Assembly: GCA_017937765.1 (NCBI GenBank)
Contig: JAGBCY010000020.1
Span: forward strand, 124,001-188,000
Length of the DNA stretch: 64,000 nucleotides
Origin: Alistipes sp.
Lineage (GTDB): Bacteria > Bacteroidota > Bacteroidia > Bacteroidales > Rikenellaceae
Direction: 5' to 3'
Both the position numbers and the translations under genes were made by a program. Shown here piece after piece: positions 56,929 to 64,000 of this stretch. How positions within the stretch are numbered: position 1 is the first letter of the stretch; the number at the start of each line of letters is the position of its first letter. Under the pieces are notes generated by a model, which ran no database searches, was not told where the DNA came from, and was given only the letters and a program-made list of their open reading frames with translations.

Positions 56929-58488
56929 ATGAGACTGATTTTTACTACGCTTGCCCTCTGTATGTTAGCCGTTGGTGCGGCTGTTGGTTGCAACTCCGAG
57001 GGTACGGATGTGAAGCCCGTGGTTATTGTTATTCCCAACAACGAGTTCGACGTGAACGAGGATGGCGGCGAGTTTGTGGCCGAGTTTACCATCGACGACG
57101 ATAAGATGCCCGAGGTGGTGTGCCCCGACGCTTGGATCGAGGGTGTGCAGATAGCTGACAACCGCGTGTCGTTCAGCGTGCAGCCCAACGACACGGAGGA
57201 GCGTCGCACGGCGACAATCACGCTCAAGAGCGGCAAGGGAAGTGCCACGATCGAGGTGGCGCAGTGTGCCGCATCGAAGAATATCGACGTATTCCCCTAC
57301 CTCAGCGTGGCCGATGTCCCCTATCGTATCCCCGCGGTGACCGTCACGCCCGACGGTGCGCTGGTGTGCGTAGCGGACTATCGTCACTGTGCCTCGGATA
57401 TCGGCGTCATCAAGAATGGCCGTATCGACCTGCACTACCGCCTGAGCTACGATAACGGCAAGACGTGGAGCGACATCAAGACCCTCGTCGAGGGTAAGGG
57501 TGCTCAGTCGGAGGATTTTATGAACGTAGGCTTTGGCGACCCCGCAATCATTGCCGACCGCACGTCGAATCGTGTGCTTGTGATCAGCTGCGCGGGTAAC
57601 GTGTCGTTCCAGAACGGCACGCGCGATGTGCACCAGAACGTGGCTCGCTTTTATAGCGAGGATGGCGGCAAGACGTGGAGCAAACCCGACGATATCGCCG
57701 AGAGCATCTACTCGCAGCTCGACAATAGTGCCTTTGGCCCTATCCGCTCGATGTTTATCGCCTCGGGCGTCATCTACCAGAGCCACCACGTGAAGGTGGG
57801 TAACTACTACCGCCTCTACTGCGCGATGCTTGCCCGCACGCCGAGCTCGACGCATATGAACTTCGTGCTCTACTCGGACGACTTCGGTGGCGAGTGGAAG
57901 ATCCTCGGCGATGTGAATACCCCCGCGGTGTACAGCACAGCCGACGAGGCTAAGGTTACGGAGCTGCCCGACGGCTCGTTGCTCATAAGCTCGCGATATA
58001 CTGGTGGCCGCTACTACAACATCTTCAACTTCACGGATGCTGCCAGTGCTACGGGTAGCTGGGCTAAGGCTGCCTTCTCGGGTGCGGTGAACGATGGCGT
58101 CGAGGCCATCGACAACGCCACAAACGGCGAGGTTATGGTTGTCCCCGTGGTGCGCCAAACGGATGGCAAGAGGATGCACCTCCTGCTTCAGTCGCTGCCC
58201 CTGGGCCCCGGACGTAAGAACGTGGGTATATATTATAAGGAGTTGGAGTCGGCTCTCGACTACGTGTCGCCCGAGGCTGTGGCTGCCGACTGGGATGGTG
58301 TCGAGCAGGTGTCGACGCTCGACGGTGCATACTCGACGATGGCTTGGCAGGCCGACGACAGCATCGCCTTCTTCTTCGAGGAGGTGACCTATGGCGTTGA
58401 TCCCTATGCTCACGGCGGTTACAACCTTGTATATCGCAACTATACCATCGAGCAGCTCACCGACAACCGCTACCGCTATGCCGAGTAG
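56929..58488 (+). CDS. nanH: Exo-sialidase (GH33) lipoprotein with an N-terminal BACON-like domain
   Basis: 519 residues. The lipoprotein signal is MRLIFTTLALCMLAVGAAVG then Cys21. A BACON-like beta-sandwich covers about 30-115 (EFDVNEDGGEFVAEFTID, ITLKSGKGSATIEVAQC). The sialidase propeller begins with the RIP arginine site PYRIPAVTVTPDG (131-143). It has Asp boxes SYDNGKTW (173-180), SEDGGKTW (about 243-250) and a degenerate SDDFGGEW (about 316). The acid/base aspartate is likely in RHCASDIG and the nucleophile tyrosine in GAYSTMAW. The enzyme releases terminal sialic acid from host glycans at the cell surface. It fits a gut lifestyle. No other nan genes are near. Confidence 0.92.
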   Translation: MRLIFTTLALCMLAVGAAVGCNSEGTDVKPVVIVIPNNEFDVNEDGGEFVAEFTIDDDKMPEVVCPDAWIEGVQIADNRVSFSVQPNDTEERRTATITLKSGKGSATIEVAQCAASKNIDVFPYLSVADVPYRIPAVTVTPDGALVCVADYRHCASDIGVIKNGRIDLHYRLSYDNGKTWSDIKTLVEGKGAQSEDFMNVGFGDPAIIADRTSNRVLVISCAGNVSFQNGTRDVHQNVARFYSEDGGKTWSKPDDIAESIYSQLDNSAFGPIRSMFIASGVIYQSHHVKVGNYYRLYCAMLARTPSSTHMNFVLYSDDFGGEWKILGDVNTPAVYSTADEAKVTELPDGSLLISSRYTGGRYYNIFNFTDAASATGSWAKAAFSGAVNDGVEAIDNATNGEVMVVPVVRQTDGKRMHLLLQSLPLGPGRKNVGIYYKELESALDYVSPEAVAADWDGVEQVSTLDGAYSTMAWQADDSIAFFFEEVTYGVDPYAHGGYNLVYRNYTIEQLTDNRYRYAE

Positions 58489-58510
58489 CCCCATCACCGA
58501 ATGCTAAATA

Positions 58511-59089
58511 ATGAGAGAAATGAGAGATATGAAAGAGGTACTGAAGTATTACAAGGATTTCCCGAAGGAGGGTATCGTATTTGTCGACATCATCCCCTTC
58601 TTGCAGAATAAGGCGGTATTCAAGGAGCTCATCGGCCGTGTTGCCGAGGCGACGACCGCACCCAACGTCATCGCCCCCGAGGCTCGTGGCTTCCTCTTCG
58701 CGGCACCGCTTCTTACCGAGGCTGCCCACGTCGAGAGTATCGTCCCCGTGCGTAAGAGCGGCAAGCTACCCTTCGCCGAGGGCGACCTCGAGGAGGTGCT
58801 CATCGAGAAGGAGTATGGCTTCGATAAGCTCTACTATCGCCGTAGCGACATCGCAACGGGCACAGCCACGGGCGACGTTATCGAGGTCACGATCCTCGAC
58901 GACGTGCTCGCCACGGGTGGCACGGCCGAGGGTCTTGCTCGCTCGTTAGAGAGCCTCCGCGTTGTGAAGGATGGCAAGGAGTATGGCGTGAAGGTCAAGG
59001 AGTTTGTATTTATCGTCGAGATTGTCGAGCTCGGTGGTTCGGAGCGTCTGCGTAAGATTGCCCCCGTGCGCTCGATCACGGAGATATAG
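58511..59089 (+). CDS. apt: Adenine phosphoribosyltransferase
   Basis: 192 residues from the first of three in-frame ATGs (58511, 58520, 58529). The third gives MKEVLKYYKDFPKEGIVFVD, the most usual start, so the protein may be 186 residues. APEARGFLFAAPL and the PRPP motif ILDDVLATGGTAEG are standard. The enzyme salvages adenine to AMP with PRPP. recG follows after 20 bp. Confidence 0.93.
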   Translation: MREMRDMKEVLKYYKDFPKEGIVFVDIIPFLQNKAVFKELIGRVAEATTAPNVIAPEARGFLFAAPLLTEAAHVESIVPVRKSGKLPFAEGDLEEVLIEKEYGFDKLYYRRSDIATGTATGDVIEVTILDDVLATGGTAEGLARSLESLRVVKDGKEYGVKVKEFVFIVEIVELGGSERLRKIAPVRSITEI

Positions 59090-59109
59090 AATAGACTAAG
59101 CGGTGTAGG

Positions 59110-61230
59110 ATGGATGTGCTCGGTCGCGAGATAAAGTACGTTGCGGGTGTTGGCGAGGTTCGTGCTCGCCTCTTGGAGCGTGAGGTGGGAGTTCGCACCA
59201 TCGGTGACCTCATTATGCGCTTCCCGTACCGCTATGTCGACCGCACACGCCTGTTCTGCTTTGCCGATATCGACGAGACGATGGAGTCGACCTACGTGCA
59301 GATACGCTGCCGTGTGGTGGGCAAGGCCTTCATTGGCGAGGGTCGCAAGCAGCGACTTAGGGTGGAGGTGACCGACCCCACGGGCGGTGGCGAGCTGCTG
59401 TGGTTCCACGGCACGAAGTGGATAGATAAGCGCGTGGAGCTGGGGCGCGAGTACCTCGTCTTTGGTCGCCCGTCGCTGTTCAAGGGTCGCGTGAGCCTCG
59501 TACACCCCGAGATCGAACCTATCGAGCAGGCCCTCGCACGTAAGGTGGAGAGTGGCTTTCAGGGTATCTACTCGACGACCGAGAAGCTCTCGGCGGCGAT
59601 TACCGTGAAGGCTATGCACACCATCGTCCATAACGCCTGGCAACTCATCGCGGCGGATCGCACGGCTCTTGCCGACCCGCTCACGGAGGATATGCGTCGC
59701 CGTCTGGGGCTTATTCCGTTGCGCGATGCGGTCTACAACATCCACTTCCCGCAGTCGGCCGAGCTACTGCGCGAGGCCGAGTACCGTCTGAAGTTCGACG
59801 AGCTCCTCGGCGTGCAGCTCACGATTCAAGCACGCCGCACGGCACGCCATAACCGCGGCGGAGGATTCCTCTTCCCGCGTGTGGGCGAGGCCTTCAACAC
59901 CTTCTACCGCGAGAAGCTGCCCTTCCCGCTCACGGGGGCGCAGCAGCGCGTGATCAAGGAGATACGCTCGGATATGATCTCGGGCAAGCAGATGAACCGA
60001 CTGTTGCAGGGCGACGTCGGCAGCGGCAAGACTATGGTGGCATTTATGTCGATGCTTCTGGCGGTGGATAACGGCTTTCAGGCCTGCATTATGGCACCCA
60101 CCGAGATCCTCGCCCGCCAGCACTATGCCTCGATGACACGCTTCGCCGAGGGCCTAAATATCAGGGTTGCCATACTCACTGGATCGTCGAAGGTGAGGGA
60201 GCGACGCACGTCGCTCGAGGGTATCGCCTCGGGCGAGGTCGACATCCTCATCGGCACCCACGCTCTGATCGAAGATCGCGTGCAGTTCTCGAACCTCGGC
60301 TATGTGGTCATCGACGAGCAACACCGCTTCGGCGTGGAGCAGCGCGCCAAACTATGGACCAAGAACCAACAGCCGCCACACATCCTCGTGATGACCGCAA
60401 CGCCCATCCCGCGAACCCTCGCGATGACGCTCTATGGCGACCTCGAGGTGTCGGTCATCGACGAGCTCCCGCCGGGCCGTCAGCCCATCCGCACCTACCA
60501 CTACTTCGACGCTATGCGCCTGAAGATGTTTGGCTTCCTCAGACAGGAGATAGCCAAGGGTCGTCAGGTGTATATCGTCTACCCGCTGATCAAGGAGTCC
60601 GAGAAGATGGACTACAAAGATCTCTACGACGGCTACGACTCCATCACGCGCGACTTCCCGCCGCCGCAGTACCGCACGACGGTGTGCCACGGCAAGATGA
60701 AGCCCGAGGATAAGGAGGCCGCTATGGCGCAGTTCAAGCGCGGCGAGGCCGACATCCTCATCGCCACATCGGTGATCGAGGTGGGTGTCGACGTGCCTAA
60801 TGCCACGGTGATGGTCATCGAGTCGGCCGAGCGTTTCGGGCTCTCGCAGCTACACCAGCTGCGCGGACGTGTGGGGCGTGGTGGAGAGCAGTCCTACTGC
60901 ATACTGATGTCGGGCGACAAGCTCTCGAAGGAGGGGCGCGCACGCCTCGAGGCTATGTGTGCCACAAACGACGGCTTCAAGCTCTCGGAGCTCGACCTCA
61001 AGTTGCGCGGTGCGGGTGATATCCACGGCACGCAGCAGAGCGGCGAGGCCTTCGAGCTCAACATCGCCAACCTCGCCACCGATACGCAGATTATGCAGCT
61101 CACGCGTGACGAGGCCCTCGCCATCCTCGAGCGCGACCCTCTGCTCGAGCACGCCGAGAGTGCCGGTTTCCGCGCGCTGCGCGACAAACACCGCAAGCGC
61201 GAACGTATAGATTTTTCGGATATATCGTAA
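59110..61230 (+). CDS. recG: ATP-dependent DNA helicase RecG
   Basis: 706 residues. RecG reverses stalled forks and moves Holliday junctions. The N-terminal wedge domain has the OB-fold around 55-150 (RVEVTDPTGGGELLWFHG). The helicase core has Walker A GDVGSGKTMV (about 301), APTEILARQHY, DEQHRFGVEQRAKL (about 402), TATPIPRTLAMTLYGDL, and the C-terminal QLHQLRGRVGRGGEQSYC. All motor motifs are intact. The next gene has its own -7 box at 61252. Confidence 0.97.
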   Translation: MDVLGREIKYVAGVGEVRARLLEREVGVRTIGDLIMRFPYRYVDRTRLFCFADIDETMESTYVQIRCRVVGKAFIGEGRKQRLRVEVTDPTGGGELLWFHGTKWIDKRVELGREYLVFGRPSLFKGRVSLVHPEIEPIEQALARKVESGFQGIYSTTEKLSAAITVKAMHTIVHNAWQLIAADRTALADPLTEDMRRRLGLIPLRDAVYNIHFPQSAELLREAEYRLKFDELLGVQLTIQARRTARHNRGGGFLFPRVGEAFNTFYREKLPFPLTGAQQRVIKEIRSDMISGKQMNRLLQGDVGSGKTMVAFMSMLLAVDNGFQACIMAPTEILARQHYASMTRFAEGLNIRVAILTGSSKVRERRTSLEGIASGEVDILIGTHALIEDRVQFSNLGYVVIDEQHRFGVEQRAKLWTKNQQPPHILVMTATPIPRTLAMTLYGDLEVSVIDELPPGRQPIRTYHYFDAMRLKMFGFLRQEIAKGRQVYIVYPLIKESEKMDYKDLYDGYDSITRDFPPPQYRTTVCHGKMKPEDKEAAMAQFKRGEADILIATSVIEVGVDVPNATVMVIESAERFGLSQLHQLRGRVGRGGEQSYCILMSGDKLSKEGRARLEAMCATNDGFKLSELDLKLRGAGDIHGTQQSGEAFELNIANLATDTQIMQLTRDEALAILERDPLLEHAESAGFRALRDKHRKRERIDFSDIS

Positions 61231-61251
61231 TAATACTTTGCAAATTAACGT

Positions 61252-61259
61252 TATATTTG
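61252..61259 (+). promoter_or_regulatory. -7 box TATATTTG of the zinc-ribbon gene
   Basis: TATATTTG fits TAnnTTTG and lies 19 bp before the ATG, so the leader would be about 13 nt. TTTG occurs upstream only 11 bp away, too close for a normal -33. Confidence 0.5.
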
Positions 61260-61278
61260 CACCCAAATAGCAATAGAT

Positions 61279-62565
61279 ATGGCACTTATAAGATGTAAGA
61301 GATGCGGAAATCCCGCCTCGAGTAAGTCGAAGGCCTGCCCCGTGTGTGGCGAGCCTATCGCCCAGGCAGAGGCTGCGATACCCACGCCAAGTGGCGAGGA
61401 TGTGCAGAGTAAGCCCAAGACACTCAACGACATACTTGCCGAGCGTAGCTCAACGCCCTCGCTTAACGACAGGCTCTCGAAGGAGGAGCGCACGACACTA
61501 AACGACAAGCACGAGGAGCCCGCACGTGTGGAGGAGCCTGCGCGTGTCGACGACGCGTCGGCCACAGTGGTCGAGAGCCCCACGCCCGCGAGGGAGGCAG
61601 GTGAGATAAGTGGCGATGCCGATGTCGACGACCTCCGATACGACAACACCATTGCCGACTACGAGGCCGAGATCGAGCGTCGCGACCGCTCGCTCAAGGG
61701 TTTTCGTATGCTGCTGATATTACTCGTCGTGCTGCTCATTCCGGCGGCCTTCTTCTCGATACGTTGGGGTGTGAAGGTCAAGGCCATCGAGGAGGACTAT
61801 GCCATCGTGCAGTCGGCGCGTAAGCTCTTCGAGGAGCAGAACACGATGCTTCAGCGCGATGCCGAGAGCCTCGTTGCCGAGCTCGAGGGTCTGAAGGATC
61901 AGAACGACACGATGCTCGTGAAGTACGAGGAGGCGGTGGTTATGCTCGAGCAGCTCCAGAGGGAGAAGACCTACAACTACGAGCAGCTCGCAAAGTACAA
62001 GCGCGAGGTGGAGACGCTGCGTGGCGTGATGAAGGGCTACCTGCGTCAGATCGACTCACTCAACACCATCAACAGCAACCTCCAGGCCGAGAACGTGGCC
62101 TACAAGAAGGAGATATCTACGGCCAACCTCCGTGCCGATGTTGCCGAGGAGATGGCCGACGAGCTGAACACGAAGGTGCGTATCGGTGCGGTTATCCGTG
62201 CCAGTGGCGTGCGTATGGTCGCGCTCAACGACAAGTCGAAGGAGGTGCGCCGCATAAAGATGGCCACGCGCCTGAGGGTCGACTTCGAGCTCACGGCAAA
62301 CGAGCTCGCCGAGCCCGGAGAGAAGAGTATATATATATGTATAACGGGTCCCGATGGCTATGTTATGTCGCCGGCGGATATGATTCTGTTCTCGTTCGAG
62401 GGTGAGGATATGATGGCCTCGGCCGTGCGTAAGGTCGACTACGAGAATCAGTCGGTGCCCGTGAGCATCTTCTACGACGGTGCCGCCTTCGAGAAGGGTA
62501 CCTATAAGGTGGATATCTACATCGACGGTCGCCTCAGCGGCTCGCAGGAGACCTTCTTCGAGTAG
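61279..62565 (+). CDS. Membrane protein with N-terminal zinc ribbon and long coiled-coil
   Basis: 428 residues. An N-terminal zinc ribbon (CKRCGNPASSKSKACPVCGE, 6-25) faces the cytoplasm. A charged, flexible linker (about 30-140) precedes one membrane helix (MLLILLVVLLIPAAFFSIRW, about 149-168). A coiled-coil (about 175-300) follows outside. The end (about 310-428) is a beta-rich domain with VRIGAVIRASGVRMVALND, SIYICITGPDGYVMSPADMI and VDIYIDGRLSGSQETFFE. Proteins with a ribbon, one helix and a coiled-coil are common in Bacteroidetes and of unknown role, perhaps envelope stress or secretion. It has its own promoter and ends at a strong terminator. Confidence 0.8.
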   Translation: MALIRCKRCGNPASSKSKACPVCGEPIAQAEAAIPTPSGEDVQSKPKTLNDILAERSSTPSLNDRLSKEERTTLNDKHEEPARVEEPARVDDASATVVESPTPAREAGEISGDADVDDLRYDNTIADYEAEIERRDRSLKGFRMLLILLVVLLIPAAFFSIRWGVKVKAIEEDYAIVQSARKLFEEQNTMLQRDAESLVAELEGLKDQNDTMLVKYEEAVVMLEQLQREKTYNYEQLAKYKREVETLRGVMKGYLRQIDSLNTINSNLQAENVAYKKEISTANLRADVAEEMADELNTKVRIGAVIRASGVRMVALNDKSKEVRRIKMATRLRVDFELTANELAEPGEKSIYICITGPDGYVMSPADMILFSFEGEDMMASAVRKVDYENQSVPVSIFYDGAAFEKGTYKVDIYIDGRLSGSQETFFE

Positions 62566-62581
62566 CGGTTTGCCTTTACAC

Positions 62582-62617
62582 AAATAGAGGTTGTCCCCAA
62601 AAGGACAACCTCTATTT
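62582..62617. terminator. Bidirectional terminator between the zinc-ribbon gene and skp
   Basis: AAATAGAGGTTGTCC (62582-62596) and its exact complement at 62603-62617, a perfect 15-bp stem with loop CCAAAA. A and T runs on both sides let it stop both convergent transcripts. Confidence 0.9.
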
Positions 62618-62636
62618 TGTTATAGTCGAGTGCTAT

Positions 62637-63167
62637 TTACTCCGTGATACCGAGCTCGGCCTTCACCGCTGCTGTGATATCGGTGAGGGCTGCGGGGTCG
62701 AAGTAGGCGAGGCCTGCTGAGCCGGGCTGGTCGCCTGTCGTGCTGAACACTGCTATATAGCCACCCTGTGCCGAGATCTTCTTGACAGCCTCGTTAGCCT
62801 TGTCGTAGATGGGGTTCATAACATCGGCCTCCTTCTGCTGCATATCCTGCTGTGCGATCTGCTGGAAGTCGGCGAAACGCTGCTGGAGCTCCTGAAGCTC
62901 GCGCTCCTTGAGCTGGCGAACAGAGTCGCTCAGAGTTGCGGCATTCTTCTCATACTCGGCGTAGAGCGTGTTGAACTCCACCTGAATCTGCTCGAGCTGG
63001 TCCTGCAAATCACGGCCATAAGCCTCGAGGTTGGTCTGCGCCTCCTTGAACTCTGGCATATTGGTAACTACTGCGGCCAAGTCCACGCGGCCAAACTTCT
63101 GTGCAAATACCGACGATGCACTAAGCATAAGCACTACGGTGAGGGTCAGTTTAAAAAACTTCTTCAT
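62637..63167 (-). CDS. Skp/OmpH-family periplasmic chaperone, second copy
   Basis: 176 residues with signal peptide MKKFFKLTLTVVLMLSASSVFAQ. KFGRVDLAAVVTNMPEFKEA begins the body, then a long coiled-coil (about 40-120) and IYDKANEAVKKISAQGGYIA near the end, the OmpH pattern. Skp trimers hold unfolded outer-membrane proteins. It follows the other OmpH gene by 94 bp, and both lie downstream of bamA. Confidence 0.92.
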   Translation of the reverse strand: MKKFFKLTLTVVLMLSASSVFAQKFGRVDLAAVVTNMPEFKEAQTNLEAYGRDLQDQLEQIQVEFNTLYAEYEKNAATLSDSVRQLKERELQELQQRFADFQQIAQQDMQQKEADVMNPIYDKANEAVKKISAQGGYIAVFSTTGDQPGSAGLAYFDPAALTDITAAVKAELGITE

Positions 63168-63261
63168 TGCTGATAATTAATACTTTATGTTTTACGTTGA
63201 TTAATAATTCAAGGTGTGTGAGGGTTGTGCCCCCGAAGATGTGAGTGTTGTGCGCCTGCGG

Positions 63262-63768
63262 CTACTTCAACGCCTCGATGATCTTATCCGTGAAGTTCAC
63301 CTTCTCCGAGTAGTAGAGCACGGTGGGGTTTGCCGAGATGTCGATGACAAGGTCGTAGCCATACTGCTTCGAGAATGTCTCGATGGTGTCAAACACCTGC
63401 TTCTGGATGGGCTGGATGAGGGCTAAGCGACGCTTCATAAGCTCGCCATCGGTGCCAAACAGCGACTCCTGATACTCCGTTGCGGCAGCCTCCATAGCGA
63501 GGATTGTTTGCTCCATTCTCTGGCGATCGGCCGCTGAGAGCGACGCACGCTGCTGGGCGTAGCTATTGTAGTAGGCCTCGACCTCCTGGAACTTTGCGTC
63601 GACCTGCTTCTGGTACGTAGCCGAGAGGGTCTCGATCTCCTCGAGGGCCTTGTTGTAGTTATCGATAGACTTAAAAACCTTCTCGCTGTCGATAACCATA
63701 TAGTTTTGTGCCGATGCGATACCGGCCGTCATAACCATTGCGACAATCGCCAAAAGAACTCTTTTCAT
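63262..63768 (-). CDS. Skp/OmpH-family periplasmic chaperone, first copy
   Basis: 168 residues with signal peptide MKRVLLAIVAMVMTAGIASAQ. NYMVIDSEKVFKSIDNYNKA opens the body; the coiled-coil and KQVFDTIETFSKQYGYDLVI follow. It probably works with BamA, whose gene ends 195 bp upstream. The spacer holds a -7 box at 63792 and a tandem repeat in which most units contain another -7-like box. Confidence 0.93.
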   Translation of the reverse strand: MKRVLLAIVAMVMTAGIASAQNYMVIDSEKVFKSIDNYNKALEEIETLSATYQKQVDAKFQEVEAYYNSYAQQRASLSAADRQRMEQTILAMEAAATEYQESLFGTDGELMKRRLALIQPIQKQVFDTIETFSKQYGYDLVIDISANPTVLYYSEKVNFTDKIIEALK

Positions 63769-63791
63769 ATAACCTTAGTTTTAGTGTTTTA

Positions 63792-63799
63792 CAAATATA
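63792..63799 (-). promoter_or_regulatory. -7 box TATATTTG of the first skp gene
   Basis: Minus-strand TATATTTG, 23 bp before the ATG. The -33 position is unclear because it falls inside the tandem repeat. Confidence 0.5.
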
Positions 63800-63810
63800 A
63801 TGCTTTTATT

Positions 63811-63935
63811 TCAAATATATTGCCACCCGGCTCAAATATGTTGCCGGCCCTACTCAAATATATTGCCCCAGCCTAAATATGTTACCGGCCCTACTCAAAT
63901 ATATTGCTCCAACTCAAATATATTGCCACCCTGCG
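63811..63935. repeat. Six tandem 19-22-bp units, several with -7-like boxes
   Basis: Units start at 63811, 63832, 63854, 63874, 63895 and 63914, with consensus TCAAATATATTGCC plus a variable C-rich end. On the minus strand units 1, 3, 5 and 6 contain TATATTTG, a full -7 consensus for the skp genes. Units 2 and 4 have the variants CATATTTG and CATATTTA. It lies between bamA and skp. Confidence 0.85.
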
Positions 63936-63963
63936 CTATTATATTTTGTTTTGTGGCGGCTAA

Positions 63964-64000
63964 CTAAAATTGCTGACCCATAACGAAGTGGAACTGCGAG
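63964..64000 (-). CDS. bamA: C-terminal end of an outer-membrane barrel, probably BamA
   Basis: The last 11 codons and stop of a gene entering from the right: SQFHFVMGQQF then TAG. The closing phenylalanine with alternating aromatic residues is the signature of an Omp85-type barrel, and the position before two skp genes is the usual bamA place in Bacteroidales. Too short for a firm call. Confidence 0.6.
   Translation of the reverse strand, partial: SQFHFVMGQQF

Noticed and set aside
56965..58497. 510-codon open frame antisense to the sialidase gene
   Set aside because: His/Arg-rich shadow of a certain gene, with no start signal.
63811..63935. Tandem 19-22-bp repeat considered as a CRISPR array
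   Set aside because: No unique spacers of constant length, and no cas genes.

Overview
This window looks like the chromosome of a Bacteroidales bacterium, most likely an Alistipes-like Rikenellaceae member (inference; no rRNA is present). The evidence is the repeated promoter pattern TTTG/GTTG - 19 to 20 bp - TAnnTTTG, surface lipoproteins with an acidic stretch after the lipobox cysteine, an N-anchored TPR protein ending in a LuxR-like HTH, the order bamA-skp-skp, and a BACON-domain sialidase. Coding DNA is GC-rich and leaves many long antisense shadow frames; intergenic DNA is AT-rich.

Layout. 1-793: end of a TolC-family gene. 1244-4443: dnaB, a ComM/YifB ATPase and a 26-codon ORF, closed by a terminator. 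4512-5286: degenerate repeats and a probable small RNA on the minus strand. 5287-9855: a membrane TPR/HTH regulator, tRNA-Thr(CGT) with a duplicated 3' end, and a CstA-family transporter overlapping an unknown gene. 10254-14643: fabH-fabF-fabG, divergent from a LytTR membrane regulator whose promoter is preceded by three direct repeats at exact 20-bp spacing. 14861-27818: CotH lipoprotein, SppA, Mrp, an AT-rich island, NrnA, an MsbA-like exporter, class II aldolase, MetG and IlvE. 28206-28221: a 16-bp parS-like site. 28254-34493: minus-strand operon pheS-TPR-EnvC-like-ybeY-mnmG. 34602-37757: patatin/beta-barrel protein and an SDR. 37853-46141: a minus-strand gene train joining a VTC/DUF4956/DUF2490 set, a TonB-like protein, xseA, xseB, a methyltransferase, a RelA/SpoT enzyme and a lone PAS protein. 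46233-47318: prfA. 47850-56008: a phage-derived cassette. 56153-64000: SDR, sialidase, apt, recG, a zinc-ribbon coiled-coil protein, two Skp/OmpH genes and the last codons of bamA.

The two most unusual things are the following. (1) An 8.2-kb, one-strand phage cassette holds a ClpP-type prohead protease, major capsid protein, portal, connector, holin and lysozyme-like protein plus two large unknown proteins. It has its own strong promoter and terminator, but no terminase, recognisable tail genes or integrase. (2) A family of about 130-bp imperfect palindromes (four units at three loci) sits only in convergent gene junctions. Three of the four units abut or begin inside a stop codon, and the hairpin arms differ in sequence while staying paired. 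Many starts were moved from the longest possible frame; reasons are given with each gene.
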